Below are positions 16,523-25,897 of a stretch of 64,000 nt of DNA, in pieces (the stretch's first letter is position 1; every line of letters starts with the position of its first letter). This stretch comes from Paraburkholderia domus (lineage in GTDB: Bacteria > Pseudomonadota > Gammaproteobacteria > Burkholderiales > Burkholderiaceae). The stretch is taken from the NCBI RefSeq assembly GCF_905220705.1, contig NZ_CAJNAT010000028.1, positions 1-64,000 on the forward strand, read 5' to 3'. The position numbers and the translations under genes were made by a program. Under the pieces are notes generated by a model, which was not told the DNA's origin, ran no database searches, and was given only the letters and a program-made list of their open reading frames with translations.

Positions 16523-17647
16523 ATGAAGTTGAAATGGTGGACCGCAGCCGCGCTGGCTGCATTCGGAAGTGCGGCCTATGCGCAATCGTCGGTGACCCTG
16601 TATGGCGTGATCGATTCGGGTTTGTTGTATCAGAGCACGTCCGCCGCATCGTTCAGCCCGACGGCGAAGAACCTCGGGTCCGTGTATCGCTACAAGGACG
16701 GTGGCATCTATGCGAGTTTCTGGGGCTTGAAGGGCGTTGAGGACGTCGGCGGCGGCTACGCCGTCAACTTCAAGCTGCAGGGCTCGTTCGACAGCGGCAC
16801 CGGCAAGTTTAGTTTGTCCGATACGGCAGGCGCCGTGGCGATCTTCAACCAGGTGTCGACGGTCGGACTGTCCGGCCCGTTCGGCTCGGTCAACGCCGGC
16901 CGCCAGTACGCGCCGATGGCCTTTGCGATGGTGGACACCGACGTTCGCGGGGCCCGCTATTTCGGCAGCATCCTGACTGCCTGGATCGGCATGAACACGG
17001 CGGCAGGGTGGCCCGGCACCAGCACCAACGGGCCAATCGGCGCGCTGTACGACAGCAACGCGATCGTCTACCAGTCGCCGAGCTTCGGTGGCGTGAGCGC
17101 TGCGCTCGAATATGCGCCAGGGGGCGTAGCCGGAAGCTTCCAGGGGGGCACACGCGAATCGGCGGTCCTGAAGTACTCAAACTATGGCCTGAAATTGTCG
17201 GCAGTGTATTACAACGGCCATGACACGAACCCCGGTCCGACGACAGTCCCGAACGGGTTGAACAACAACCGCTTCTGGTATCTGGGTGCGCTCTACACGA
17301 TCCAGGGCTTCTCCGTTTCAGCGTCGTACAGCAACGGCAGGAATCCTGCGCACTCGAATCTGGTCGACCTCGACCTGTATTCGTTCGGGCTCGGCTACCG
17401 CTTCACGCCGGCCTTCCAGATCACCAGCGGCGTCTACTATCTGCACGACCGGAACAATTCCGCCAACAAGTCCACCGAGGTCGCCGCCGGCGCCGAGTAC
17501 AACCTGTCCAAAGCCACGCTGGTCTTTGCGCAAGTGGGCTACGTGAACAACAAGGGCGATGCGACCACGGCCATCAGCTATGGTGCGCCCGTGGCGCCAG
17601 GCGTGGGCACGACCGCTGTCAACATCGGCGTGCGCCACAATTTCTGA
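16523..17647 (+). CDS. Outer-membrane porin, Gram-negative trimeric type
   Basis: Protein of 374 residues with a signal peptide cut after AYA (residues 1-20) and the mature start QSSVTLYGVIDSG typical of Burkholderia porins. The protein ends in aromatic Phe (GVRHNF), the usual outer-membrane insertion signal. GAGGAG lies 6 nt before the ATG. It follows the CoA-operon and precedes the DUF1254 gene, so it probably admits the substrate of that pathway. Confidence 0.92.
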   Translation: MKLKWWTAAALAAFGSAAYAQSSVTLYGVIDSGLLYQSTSAASFSPTAKNLGSVYRYKDGGIYASFWGLKGVEDVGGGYAVNFKLQGSFDSGTGKFSLSDTAGAVAIFNQVSTVGLSGPFGSVNAGRQYAPMAFAMVDTDVRGARYFGSILTAWIGMNTAAGWPGTSTNGPIGALYDSNAIVYQSPSFGGVSAALEYAPGGVAGSFQGGTRESAVLKYSNYGLKLSAVYYNGHDTNPGPTTVPNGLNNNRFWYLGALYTIQGFSVSASYSNGRNPAHSNLVDLDLYSFGLGYRFTPAFQITSGVYYLHDRNNSANKSTEVAAGAEYNLSKATLVFAQVGYVNNKGDATTAISYGAPVAPGVGTTAVNIGVRHNF

Positions 17648-17744
17648 CCTTTCGAAGAACCGTCTTCTGGCTTCATGGCGCAAACGAGACGGTGCAGAGA
17701 TGTCAAGATCAGCAATATCGTCAAAGACTGAAGGAGATAGACAT

Positions 17745-19193
17745 ATGATTTCGACCAGAATCAGGCATCTGATGCTAGCGACCGCGATTGGCGCAGGCGT
17801 TGCAGTCGCGACCGCGGCCATCCCAGGCGCGTTTGCACAAAACGCTCCAGTGCCGGCGCAGGTCACGGACTCGCAGGAGGAGGCAACCGAGATCGCGCGC
17901 GAGGCCTACATTTACGCTTACCCGCTCGTCCTGATGGAAATGACGCGCCGGTTCAGCACCAATGTCGCCGATACGCACCGCTTCGGCAAAGCGCCGATGA
18001 ACCAGTTCGCGAGTGTGCCGGCATTTCCTGACGACAAGTTCAGGGCTGTCGTGCGGCCGAACGCTGACACGCTCTATTCGATATTGTGGTTCGACGTGTC
18101 GAAGGAACCAATACTGGTCCGCATCCCGGATTCGGGCGGCCGCTATTATCTGATGCCGACGCTCGACATGTGGACCGACGTATTCGATTCCGCAGGCAAG
18201 CGCACGACCGGAACCGGTGAGCAACTCCTGGCGATTGCCGCACCAGGCTGGCGCGGCAAACTCCCTGCGAACGCAACGCTTATCCACAGTCCCACAGCGA
18301 TCGGCTGGATAATCGGGCGCACGCAGACCAATGGAAAACCTGACTACGACGCGGTCCATCAGTTCCAGGCAGGATTCACCGCGACGCCGCTCAGCCAGTG
18401 GGGCAAGCCGTATCAACCACCCGCAGGAAAGATCAACCCCGACTGGGATACCTCGACCCCGCCCGTCCAGCAGGTAGAAAAGCTCAATCCGGGCGCTTAC
18501 TTTTCGCTGTTTACCAAACTCACGAAGCTCAACCCACCGCACGCGAACGACTACTCGATCCTCAGCCGCATGCGGCGGCTGGGGATCGAACCGGGTAAGC
18601 CCTTCGCGTTCGACACGGCATCGCCCGAGGTTCAACGGGCGCTGACCGAGGGATCGGCCGCCGCGCTAAAGGAAATCGAGGCAAGGTTTCGAAACATTGG
18701 CGTCTCGAATGCCGGGTGGCGTACCAACCTGACCGCAATCGGGACTTACGGCACGGACTATCTGGGCCGTGCGGCTGTAGCCTTTGCCGGCCTCGGTGCC
18801 AATACGGTCGAAGACGCCGTCTATCCGACTGCCGTCACCGATGCCGACGGCCAGCCGTTCAGCAGCGACAAGGCCTACGTGCTGCATTTCGCCAAGGATC
18901 AGATTCCTCCTGTGCGCGCGTTCTGGTCGCTCACGATGTACAACCAGGAGCAGTTCTTCGCGGCCAATCCGCAGAATCGCTATGCCATCGGCGATCGTGA
19001 CGCGCTCAAATACAACCCTGATGGCTCACTCGACATCTATATCCAGCACGAGTCGCCCGGCAAGGACAAAGAGTCGAACTGGTTGCCTGCGCCCGCGAGC
19101 GGCGCATTCACGATGAATCTGCGTCTCTACTGGCCGAAGCGCGAAGTCCTCGTGGGCAACTGGTCACCGCCAGGGGTGAAGCGCGTCGAGTGA
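17745..19193 (+). CDS. DUF1254/DUF1214 exported protein
   Basis: Protein of 482 residues. A signal peptide spans about residues 1-29 (ATAAIPGAFAQ). The DUF1254 domain follows (EAYIYAYPLVLMEMTRR, then RPNADTLYSILWFDVSKEP, outline only) and the C-terminal DUF1214 domain (VRAFWSLTMYNQEQFF, then DGSLDIYIQHESPGKDKESNW). Members are widespread in environmental proteobacteria and lack a settled function. AAGGAGAT lies 7 nt before the ATG at 17745. It sits 97 bp after the porin in the same direction. Confidence 0.9.
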   Translation: MISTRIRHLMLATAIGAGVAVATAAIPGAFAQNAPVPAQVTDSQEEATEIAREAYIYAYPLVLMEMTRRFSTNVADTHRFGKAPMNQFASVPAFPDDKFRAVVRPNADTLYSILWFDVSKEPILVRIPDSGGRYYLMPTLDMWTDVFDSAGKRTTGTGEQLLAIAAPGWRGKLPANATLIHSPTAIGWIIGRTQTNGKPDYDAVHQFQAGFTATPLSQWGKPYQPPAGKINPDWDTSTPPVQQVEKLNPGAYFSLFTKLTKLNPPHANDYSILSRMRRLGIEPGKPFAFDTASPEVQRALTEGSAAALKEIEARFRNIGVSNAGWRTNLTAIGTYGTDYLGRAAVAFAGLGANTVEDAVYPTAVTDADGQPFSSDKAYVLHFAKDQIPPVRAFWSLTMYNQEQFFAANPQNRYAIGDRDALKYNPDGSLDIYIQHESPGKDKESNWLPAPASGAFTMNLRLYWPKREVLVGNWSPPGVKRVE

Positions 19194-19210
19194 CGCGTGC
19201 TTATCGATTC

Positions 19211-19240
19211 CCGTTGCCGTTAAAGGTCGAACGGCAACGG
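19211..19240 (+). terminator. Stem-loop after the DUF1254 gene
   Basis: CCGTTGCCGTT (19211-19221) pairs perfectly with AACGGCAACGG (19230-19240) around an 8-nt loop, 18 bp after the stop codon. There is no T-run, so termination may be weak or the hairpin may protect the mRNA end. Confidence 0.6.
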
Positions 19241-19482
19241 TGATCGTCAGACAATGAGAAACACTGTCGGGCGAGGCGCCGGGTGAGTTCGGGTTTCGTG
19301 ACAATCAACACGCGTGGGACAGTGTCTTCATCACCAGTGCCTTGTCACGCGCTCGCTGATCGCGTCGCCGACCCATTGGCCGTCAAACATAGCCATCCGA
19401 GCGACCCGATACCGTTGAGGATCGTTAATTCGGCTGGCAACGCCCCCAACAACGCTGATCCAGTCCGTCAATCACGCGGTGG

Positions 19483-19731
19483 ATGGAAATTAGAGGCGTT
19501 CGCGTGAACTTAGCAAGCGTGCAACCTGTCACCCTCGACGGAGGAAAAAACGGATCTGAAGTGCTGCAAACCGACCCGCAACTCCCGAACCTGGCGAGTA
19601 TGCCGGAACTCTCGAAGAACGTTGACGGCTACTTCGACCTTTACTTTGGACCGAATCCGCCCCGGGGAAAGAAGATCAACTGGATTCAAATCATCCGCGG
19701 AAAGAGCTGGCTTACGATTTGCGCTGCATAA
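19483..19731 (+). pseudogene. DUF1214 domain fragment
   Basis: An 82-codon frame whose middle reads NVDGYFDLYFGPNPPRGKK then INWIQIIRGKSW. This is the C-terminal DUF1214 pattern (DGSxDLYFGPxAPxGKExNW) also seen in the intact neighbour at 19013-19082. The N-terminal domain and the final strand are gone. It looks like the decayed end of a second DUF1254-type gene. Confidence 0.65.
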
Positions 19732-20287
19732 CCCACTCGCGTCGTGATTCGACAAGAGCTGCAAGCCTGACGATATTGGCGAAGCTTCGAACCGGTGCAA
19801 AGTTCTATCAGCGTGCTTGTGCGATGACCATTTCCAGAGCAGCTAGGCAGCGGTCACGTCTGTGGATCGAATTGCCGTTGCGCGATGTTTAATTTCGACG
19901 CGGGAATGGACCATTGCAAGGCCGTGGTGAGTGGCGCATGTAGCGCCTACACTTTCCGTGCGCGCTGCTCGGTACCGGTCATTCGAAAACAATCAATAGC
20001 TGCGAAGCGCGAACCACCGGATTGGCCAACGAGGCCGCATTCGACTTCGCAAACGAATGGCCGCTTGCTGACCGGAGCCGACCTCTGAACGTCAGGGTAA
20101 TTTAGAAAGCGAATGACGCTTTGTGGCCGAACGCCGTCCGATAGATACCTCGATGGCTCGCTGACTGCGCCCGGTACACGCAAGGCATAAACCGACCCAC
20201 AACGGCTGGTCAGTTTTCCAGACAATGGACAGTCGCACGTCGTGAACAACCGGCAAGTCGCGATCATCGAGAGAGGACTTGCGGAGA
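19732..20287. other. Intergenic, no gene recognised
   Basis: A 191-codon minus-strand frame spans part of this stretch, but it overlaps a better supported gene, is rich in Arg, Ser and Cys, and shows no domain. I regard it as noncoding or decayed. Confidence 0.4.
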
Positions 20288-20764
20288 TCAATGCACCAGC
20301 ACGCTCCGACACGCTAAGCCGCTTGCTGCGCCGATGACGACTATTCCGACCATGGATTCGAGCGGGATGTGGGCGATGGACGCCAGCGTGATGGTGGAAC
20401 AAGTCGATCTCAAGCAGTAATACGCGGACACTACCGACCACGCCACGGAAGAAAAGACGATGCCCATACCTACGAAGGCCGCCCAACTTCGTATCGTCCA
20501 TTTCTGAATAGCAATTATGCAAAACACATAGATAGGTAGCAGGATCGGGGCTAACCCCACAAGCGAAATGACGCCCGCGATCAACAACGGGAACAGGAAT
20601 GTCGCTGCAAAGAGATGATGATCGCGTGACGGCTCGTAACCATTCGCACGCAACCAGTTCACCAGAAAAATCGCCGCGACGGCCAGACTGCCAGCGAGGA
20701 TCGCGACTATATAAGCCACAATTGCGCGCTGGACAGTAATACGTGGATGCATTTGCTGCAGCAT
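20288..20764 (-). CDS. Hypothetical membrane protein
   Basis: Protein of 158 residues with four probable membrane helices: about residues 10-34 (IVAYIVAILAGSLAVAAIFL), 50-68, 72-92 and 98-116, followed by a further hydrophobic C-terminal stretch. The ATG at 20764 is chosen because AAGGGAG lies just upstream; an ORF start further upstream has no ribosome site. The family is not recognised, and no neighbour hints at its role. Confidence 0.6.
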   Translation of the reverse strand: MLQQMHPRITVQRAIVAYIVAILAGSLAVAAIFLVNWLRANGYEPSRDHHLFAATFLFPLLIAGVISLVGLAPILLPIYVFCIIAIQKWTIRSWAAFVGMGIVFSSVAWSVVSAYYCLRSTCSTITLASIAHIPLESMVGIVVIGAASGLACRSVLVH

Positions 20765-21530
20765 GCCGCTCCCTTTCGAGTGAGCGCGCCCCTTGCTCCC
20801 TTTCCCGAATGCCGAAATAGCCTCGACCGATCTGTGGATTGTCACCTATCTATCCGACCTCGTCGAACCAAAGATATCACCGTGCCACATATAGTTGATA
20901 CCGCCACGGCGGAAAATGTAGAGCAAAAGGCGCTGCAATGAACGATTAACCTGGAAATGCTCGACGGCGCGACTGAAATAACGCTGGAACGTTGGGATCA
21001 GCAACGCGCCGTCTACGCTCGCCGCGACGGCTGACTAACGGAACACCACTCGTGGAATCTATATCACCGACCCAATGTTCGAACCATCTGCCCACGCCGT
21101 GGAATAGCGCCTCCTGGCGAATCCGCTGATTTTGCGTATACATCACCATAGTTACGCTGTGCGGGACCTTGATGGAAGCAGCAAGCACGTCGTTACCCAC
21201 AAACCGCTTTGAAATCAGCAATCTGGAGGACGTTTTCGGAAGATATCGGAATTGCCCAGAAGCCATGTCTGGCGGAAGGCAGCCGATTCCAACAGTTGAC
21301 CGCAAAGGACCGCCAGGTTTGACTCCCGCTCTGCTAAACCGCACCGTACCCATTACCCTACCCATATTACGAAGTGAAGCACCCGGATCAGCATCTAACC
21401 AGGTTTCCGCCGCGTCGTCCGGCACCCTTCTTATGAGACCCTCCAGCGTGGTCAGCCGCGTGACGCGCGACCGTTAGCTTCCGCACCCATGCTACCGCGC
21501 CGGCAATACCGACATTTCTTCACGGCCAGG
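20765..21530. other. Long intergenic stretch, no gene recognised
   Basis: Frames of 159 codons (minus, 20946-21425) and 102 codons (plus, 21169-21477) overlap in opposite directions. Neither has a ribosome site or a recognisable domain. The base composition is less biased than in the flanking genes, which suggests decayed DNA. Confidence 0.4.
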
Positions 21531-22592
21531 TTACGCGGCCGGACGGCCTCCCTCCCACGCACGCTGTAGCAATGCCCTAAGCGGTTCCTCCTCAATCGGT
21601 CGCGGGTTCCAGTATGGATTCGACAATGCCACTTCGCACGCGTAATCGAGGTCAGATTCGCTCAACCCAATTTCGCGAAGACCTCGCGGAACGCCAAGTT
21701 CTTCGTTGAGTTGGTAAAGGCCGTCAGGCGCTGAGTCTACGTTCAATGCCCTGGCGATTCGGCCCATCGCCTCATCCGCAACGATACTGTTATAAGCGAG
21801 CGAATGAGGCAGAACGATTGCGTGCGTCTCAGCATGAGGGAGGTTAAATGTGCCACCCAAGGTGTGGCACAGCTTGTGATGAAGCGCCATGCCAACATTG
21901 CCGAGCACCATTCCGCACAGCCACGCGCCGTAGAGGCATTCGCTGCGCGCCGCTTTGTCCTTGCTATTCTTCTTCACGCCGCGCAGGCCGTTGGCGAGCG
22001 AGCGAATACCCTCCTCCGCCATTAGCGACATGACAGGGTTTCCGTCCTTTGCGTACAGCCCCTCGGCAGCATGAGCGATAGCGTTGAGGCCACTGACAAT
22101 CGAGAGATGAACCGGGAGCCCGGTGGTCAACTCCGGGTCGTACAGCACTACCTTGGGAATGACCTTGGCGTCCCGACCCGTTTTCTTCAGGCCGTTTTCC
22201 GTTATTCCATAGATTGGCGTCATCTCCGACCCGGCATACGTCGTCGGTATCGCGATGATCGGCAATGACGATTCGAGCGCGATCGCCTTGCCAAGCCCAA
22301 TCGTCGAACCGCCACCAATAGCCACGGCACAGTCTGCGTCGACCGACTTGGCGTGATCGCGCGCGCGGCGAGCATTCTCGATGGGAACATGCATCTGGGC
22401 GCCATCGAAGACTCCCGCACTCGCAGGTCCAAGTAGAGCCGAAATCACTTCGGCCTGAACCTTTTGCTCGGGCGTACAAAGAACCAGCGCCCGGCGAGCC
22501 CCCAACGTCTCCACTTCCTGTTGAATCAGCTTCATGCTTCCCGCACCGAATACGATTCTCGACGCCTGCGTGGTATAGGTGAACTCATACAT
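21531..22592 (-). CDS. Maleylacetate reductase (iron-containing alcohol dehydrogenase family)
   Basis: Reduces maleylacetate to 3-oxoadipate with NAD(P)H, the step after ring cleavage of hydroxyquinol or chlorocatechols. Length is 353 residues, usual for the family. Seen: the N-terminal RIVFGAGS, the cofactor segment AIGGGSTIGLGKAIAL, IPTTYAGSEMTPIYG typical of maleylacetate reductases, and ALHHKLCHTLGGTFNLPHAETHA, where the His residues of the metal/active site lie (quoted in parts). The ATG at 22592 has AGGAAG upstream. It is the last gene of the leftward block that begins with an intradiol dioxygenase, which supports the assignment. Confidence 0.9.
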   Translation of the reverse strand: MYEFTYTTQASRIVFGAGSMKLIQQEVETLGARRALVLCTPEQKVQAEVISALLGPASAGVFDGAQMHVPIENARRARDHAKSVDADCAVAIGGGSTIGLGKAIALESSLPIIAIPTTYAGSEMTPIYGITENGLKKTGRDAKVIPKVVLYDPELTTGLPVHLSIVSGLNAIAHAAEGLYAKDGNPVMSLMAEEGIRSLANGLRGVKKNSKDKAARSECLYGAWLCGMVLGNVGMALHHKLCHTLGGTFNLPHAETHAIVLPHSLAYNSIVADEAMGRIARALNVDSAPDGLYQLNEELGVPRGLREIGLSESDLDYACEVALSNPYWNPRPIEEEPLRALLQRAWEGGRPAA

Positions 22593-22629
22593 GAGATTAC
22601 TTCCTGTGTCATCAAACGGTACAGCCCGC

Positions 22630-22926
22630 TTAGATGTAGTCGACCTGATGGCGAGCGATACGAACGTCACCCACGATTTGCTTCACTCGCAGATGCTCAG
22701 GGTGCGACGCATACGCGTCGAGCAATTCCTGACTTTCGAACTCCGTATACAAAACCACGTCGCAGGCGTAGTCCACGGCGCTTACATCCAGCCCGACCTC
22801 CAGCCTCGTAAGCCCGGGAATCTTTCCGCTCAGACTCTCGAACGCAGTCTTTACCAGCACTGCGGCTTCCTTCTTTTTCTCGGGAGTCTCACCGCGCACG
22901 TTCCACATCACGATATGCTTGACCAT
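22630..22926 (-). CDS. Dabb-family (stress-responsive A/B barrel) protein
   Basis: Protein of 98 residues with the dimeric alpha/beta barrel pattern: VKHIVMWNV at the start, LEVGLDVS in the middle, VVLYTEFESQELLDAYASHPEH, and a closing HQVDY. Members include polyketide cyclases such as olivetolic acid cyclase and isomerase-like proteins, so a cyclase or isomerase role on a cyclic diketone is conceivable. The start at 22926 has GGAA about 7 nt upstream. It lies 37 bp before the maleylacetate reductase gene in the same direction. Confidence 0.8.
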   Translation of the reverse strand: MVKHIVMWNVRGETPEKKKEAAVLVKTAFESLSGKIPGLTRLEVGLDVSAVDYACDVVLYTEFESQELLDAYASHPEHLRVKQIVGDVRIARHQVDYI

Positions 22927-23005
22927 ATTATGTTCCATTAGTGATACTTATTAACAGGCCAAATGTTCGAGATGCAATCTCATGACTCAAGTATGCATAT
23001 CAGCT

Positions 23006-23028
23006 GGGCCTCGCCATGCACCAGGCCC
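23006..23028 (-). terminator. Stem-loop between the permease and Dabb genes
   Basis: GGGCCT (23006-23011) pairs with AGGCCC (23023-23028) in the 140-bp gap of an otherwise tight gene block. It could lower read-through into the last two genes. No T-run follows. Confidence 0.3.
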
Positions 23029-23066
23029 CGCTGAGTTCTAAATCCGGTCTGCCTTAGAAAAGATCG

Positions 23067-24275
23067 TTACGCCTTATTCTTGTTGTACACGTCGACGAAC
23101 ACGGCGGCGAGCAGAACGATGCCTTTGATGACCTGCTGATAGTCCACACCGATACCCATGATGGACATGCCGTTGTTCATGACGCCCATGATGAATGCGC
23201 CCACGACCGCGCCAACGACCTTCCCGACACCGCCGGAGGCGGACGCCCCGCCGATGAAACATGCTGCGATGACGTCGAGCTCGAATCCGGTGCCAGCCTT
23301 CGGCGTTCCGCTATTCAGACGTGCGGCGAAAATCAGACCTGCCAGCGCGGCAAGCACGCCCATGTTCACGAAAGTCAGGAAGCTCACTGCCGGAACGCTG
23401 ACGCCTGACAGCCGCGCGGCCTTCGCATTCCCGCCAACCGCGTAGATTCGACGCCCGATTGTCGTACGATTCATGATAAACGTGTACACGCCAATCAACA
23501 CACCCATGATGACGAGCACGGTAGGCAAGCCACGATAGGACGCGAGCAGGTAGCAGAAGAACACAATCAGTGCCGTCAGGACGACATTTTTCGCCACGAA
23601 CATTGAGAACGAGCCACTCTCGACGCCATGTTTCGCCGCGCCGGCACGATGCCGAAGCTCAATCACAAAGAAAAGCGCACCGACAAACACGCCGAGAAGA
23701 ATCGAGGTAATGTGAAGCGTCTGTCCGTGAAAAAGATCAGGGATGAAGCCCGAACTTACGGCGCCGAACGCATCAGGGAACGGGCCGATGGACTGGCCCT
23801 GGAGCACGAGGTTTGTCATGCCACGGAAAACCAGCATGCCGGCCAGCGTCACGATGAACGACGGCATCCGCCAGAACGCAATCCAGTAGCCTTGCACGGC
23901 GCCAATCAGCGCGCCGGCCAGAATACAGATGATGGTTGCCCAGATGTAGTTGACCTCGAACTGCACCATCAATACTGCCGCCAGCGCGCCCACCAACCCG
24001 GCCGTTGAACCGACGGAGAGGTCAATGTGGCCTGAAACAATCACCATGAGCATACCAAGGGCCATGATGACGATGTAGCTGTTCTGAAGCACCAGGTTGG
24101 TCAGATTGAGCGGTTGCATCAGTACGCCGCTCGTCGAGAACTGGAAGAAGACCATGATGATGACGAGCGAAATGAGCAGTCCATACTCGCTGCCCACACG
24201 CTTGACCACACCCAACACTTCGTTTTTCTTAACCTCGGCGCCGTCGGCCGCCACCGGAGAGAGTGCCTTACGCAT
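23067..24275 (-). CDS. gguB: Sugar ABC transporter permease, GguB/XylH type
   Basis: Membrane channel of a carbohydrate importer, 402 residues, with about ten hydrophobic segments. Typical family motifs are VSGHIDLSVGSTAGL and GRRIYAVGGNAKAARLSGV, and the end reads IKGIVLLAAVFVDVYNK. The start at 24275 is chosen for GGAGG 8 nt upstream, and it overlaps the ATPase gene by 8 bp. Order binding protein, ATPase, permease matches chvE-gguA-gguB of Agrobacterium. Confidence 0.9.
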   Translation of the reverse strand: MRKALSPVAADGAEVKKNEVLGVVKRVGSEYGLLISLVIIMVFFQFSTSGVLMQPLNLTNLVLQNSYIVIMALGMLMVIVSGHIDLSVGSTAGLVGALAAVLMVQFEVNYIWATIICILAGALIGAVQGYWIAFWRMPSFIVTLAGMLVFRGMTNLVLQGQSIGPFPDAFGAVSSGFIPDLFHGQTLHITSILLGVFVGALFFVIELRHRAGAAKHGVESGSFSMFVAKNVVLTALIVFFCYLLASYRGLPTVLVIMGVLIGVYTFIMNRTTIGRRIYAVGGNAKAARLSGVSVPAVSFLTFVNMGVLAALAGLIFAARLNSGTPKAGTGFELDVIAACFIGGASASGGVGKVVGAVVGAFIMGVMNNGMSIMGIGVDYQQVIKGIVLLAAVFVDVYNKNKA

Positions 24276-25806
24276 TTTCGATACCTCCATTTCGCATAAT
24301 CGCTCGCATAATCTTTTCCTGCGAGACTTCTTCTGCGGTGAATTCGCCGACAAACCGGCCTTCGTTCATGACGTACACGCGGTCACACATGCCAAGAAGT
24401 TCGGGCATTTCCGAGGAAATCATGACCACACACTTACCTGCCGCAACCACCTGATTGATGATGTTGTAAATCTCGTACTTCGCGCCCACATCGATGCCTC
24501 GCGTGGGCTCGTCGAGAATCAGCACCTCGGGTTCGGAGAACAGCCACTTGCTCAGCACGACCTTCTGCTGGTTTCCACCCGACAGGTTGCCCACCACGTG
24601 GGTCACGCCTTGAGCGCGAATTCGAAGCTTCTTTAGAAAATCGGTCGCAACCGTTATCTCTGCGTGCTCGTCGACGACGCCAAATTTTGAAACGCCGGAC
24701 AGGTTGGCCAGCGTGATGTTTCGCTTGATGTTGTCGTCGAGGAGCAGGCCGTTGCCTTTCCGGTCTTCGGTCACGTAAGCGATGCCCGCCTTGATGGCCT
24801 TCTGTACCGATGAAACGTCGACCTGCTTGCCGTGCATCAGCACCTGGCCAGTGATGTCCTGACCATACGTGCCGCCGAAGACGCTCATGGCCAGCTCCGT
24901 GCGCCCGGAACCCATCAGTCCGGCAATGCCGACGATTTCGCCCTTGCGCGCTTCCAGATGGACGCCTTTGATGACGGCACGGTCCCTCTGCGTGGGATGT
25001 TGGACACGCCAATCCTTGACTTCAAAAATGACTTCGCCGATGTTCGGCGTGCGGGGTGGGTACCGGTCAGACATCTCCCGGCCAACCATCGCCTTGATGA
25101 TTCGGTCCTCACTAACGCTCTCGGTTTTGCAGTCGAGGGCGTCGACCGTCGAACCATCACGAATAACGGTGATGCCATCCGCGACACGCGATATTTCGTT
25201 AAGCTTGTGCGAAATGATGATCGACGTCACACCACGCGCCTTAAGCTCAAGCAGAAGACTCAGCAATGTGTCGCTGTCTTTTTCATTCAGACTTGCGGTG
25301 GGCTCGTCGAGAATCAACAGGCGAACCTCTTTCGACAACGCCTTTGCAATCTCGATGAGTTGCTGCTTGCCGATCCCGAGCGTGCCGACCGGTGCATCGG
25401 GCGAGTCTGAGAGGCCGACCTTCGCCAGCAACGCCTTTGCCTTCGCGCGCGACACCTGCCAATCGATGACGCCCCGCTTCGACTGCTCGTTGCCGAGATA
25501 GATGTTCTCGGTAATCGAGAGCATCGGGACGAGGGCTAGCTCCTGGTGGATGATGATGATTCCGACCGCCTCGCTATCGGAAATATCGGCGAATGCCCGC
25601 TCCTGACCGTCGTAAAGGACGTCGCCAGAATAGGAGCCGTGCGGATAGACGCCACTGAGGATTTTCATCAGAGTCGACTTTCCCGCGCCATTCTCTCCAC
25701 AAATAGCGTGAATCTCGCCCTGACGGACCCTCAGATTGACGTTATTCAGGGCTTTGACAGCGCCAAAGCTTTTCTGAATTCCACGCATCTCCAGAATGGT
25801 ATCCAT
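24268..25806 (-). CDS. gguA: Sugar ABC transporter ATPase, GguA/MmsA type, two ABC domains
   Basis: Energises carbohydrate import. The protein has 512 residues with duplicated ATPase domains: Walker A CGENGAGKST and Walker B LLILDEPTASLNE in the first, and the signature LSGGNQQKVVLSKWL with ILDEPTRGIDVG in the second. As usual in this family, the second Walker A is degenerate (GLMGSGRTEL). The start at 25806 has GGAGGAA 7 nt upstream. It overlaps the permease gene and follows chvE by 91 bp. Confidence 0.93.
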   Translation of the reverse strand: MDTILEMRGIQKSFGAVKALNNVNLRVRQGEIHAICGENGAGKSTLMKILSGVYPHGSYSGDVLYDGQERAFADISDSEAVGIIIIHQELALVPMLSITENIYLGNEQSKRGVIDWQVSRAKAKALLAKVGLSDSPDAPVGTLGIGKQQLIEIAKALSKEVRLLILDEPTASLNEKDSDTLLSLLLELKARGVTSIIISHKLNEISRVADGITVIRDGSTVDALDCKTESVSEDRIIKAMVGREMSDRYPPRTPNIGEVIFEVKDWRVQHPTQRDRAVIKGVHLEARKGEIVGIAGLMGSGRTELAMSVFGGTYGQDITGQVLMHGKQVDVSSVQKAIKAGIAYVTEDRKGNGLLLDDNIKRNITLANLSGVSKFGVVDEHAEITVATDFLKKLRIRAQGVTHVVGNLSGGNQQKVVLSKWLFSEPEVLILDEPTRGIDVGAKYEIYNIINQVVAAGKCVVMISSEMPELLGMCDRVYVMNEGRFVGEFTAEEVSQEKIMRAIMRNGGIENA

Positions 25807-25897
25807 GGTCAAATTCCTCCGATTGGTCACGCTCGCGAGCGTGTCTGCGTGAAGCGAGGCCCCGGTGGGTGCCCCGCCACGCGGACGTTCAGCTGCA

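Noticed and set aside
19947..20522. A 191-codon minus-strand frame
   Set aside because: It overlaps the better supported membrane-protein gene and has irregular Arg/Ser/Cys-rich composition without a domain.
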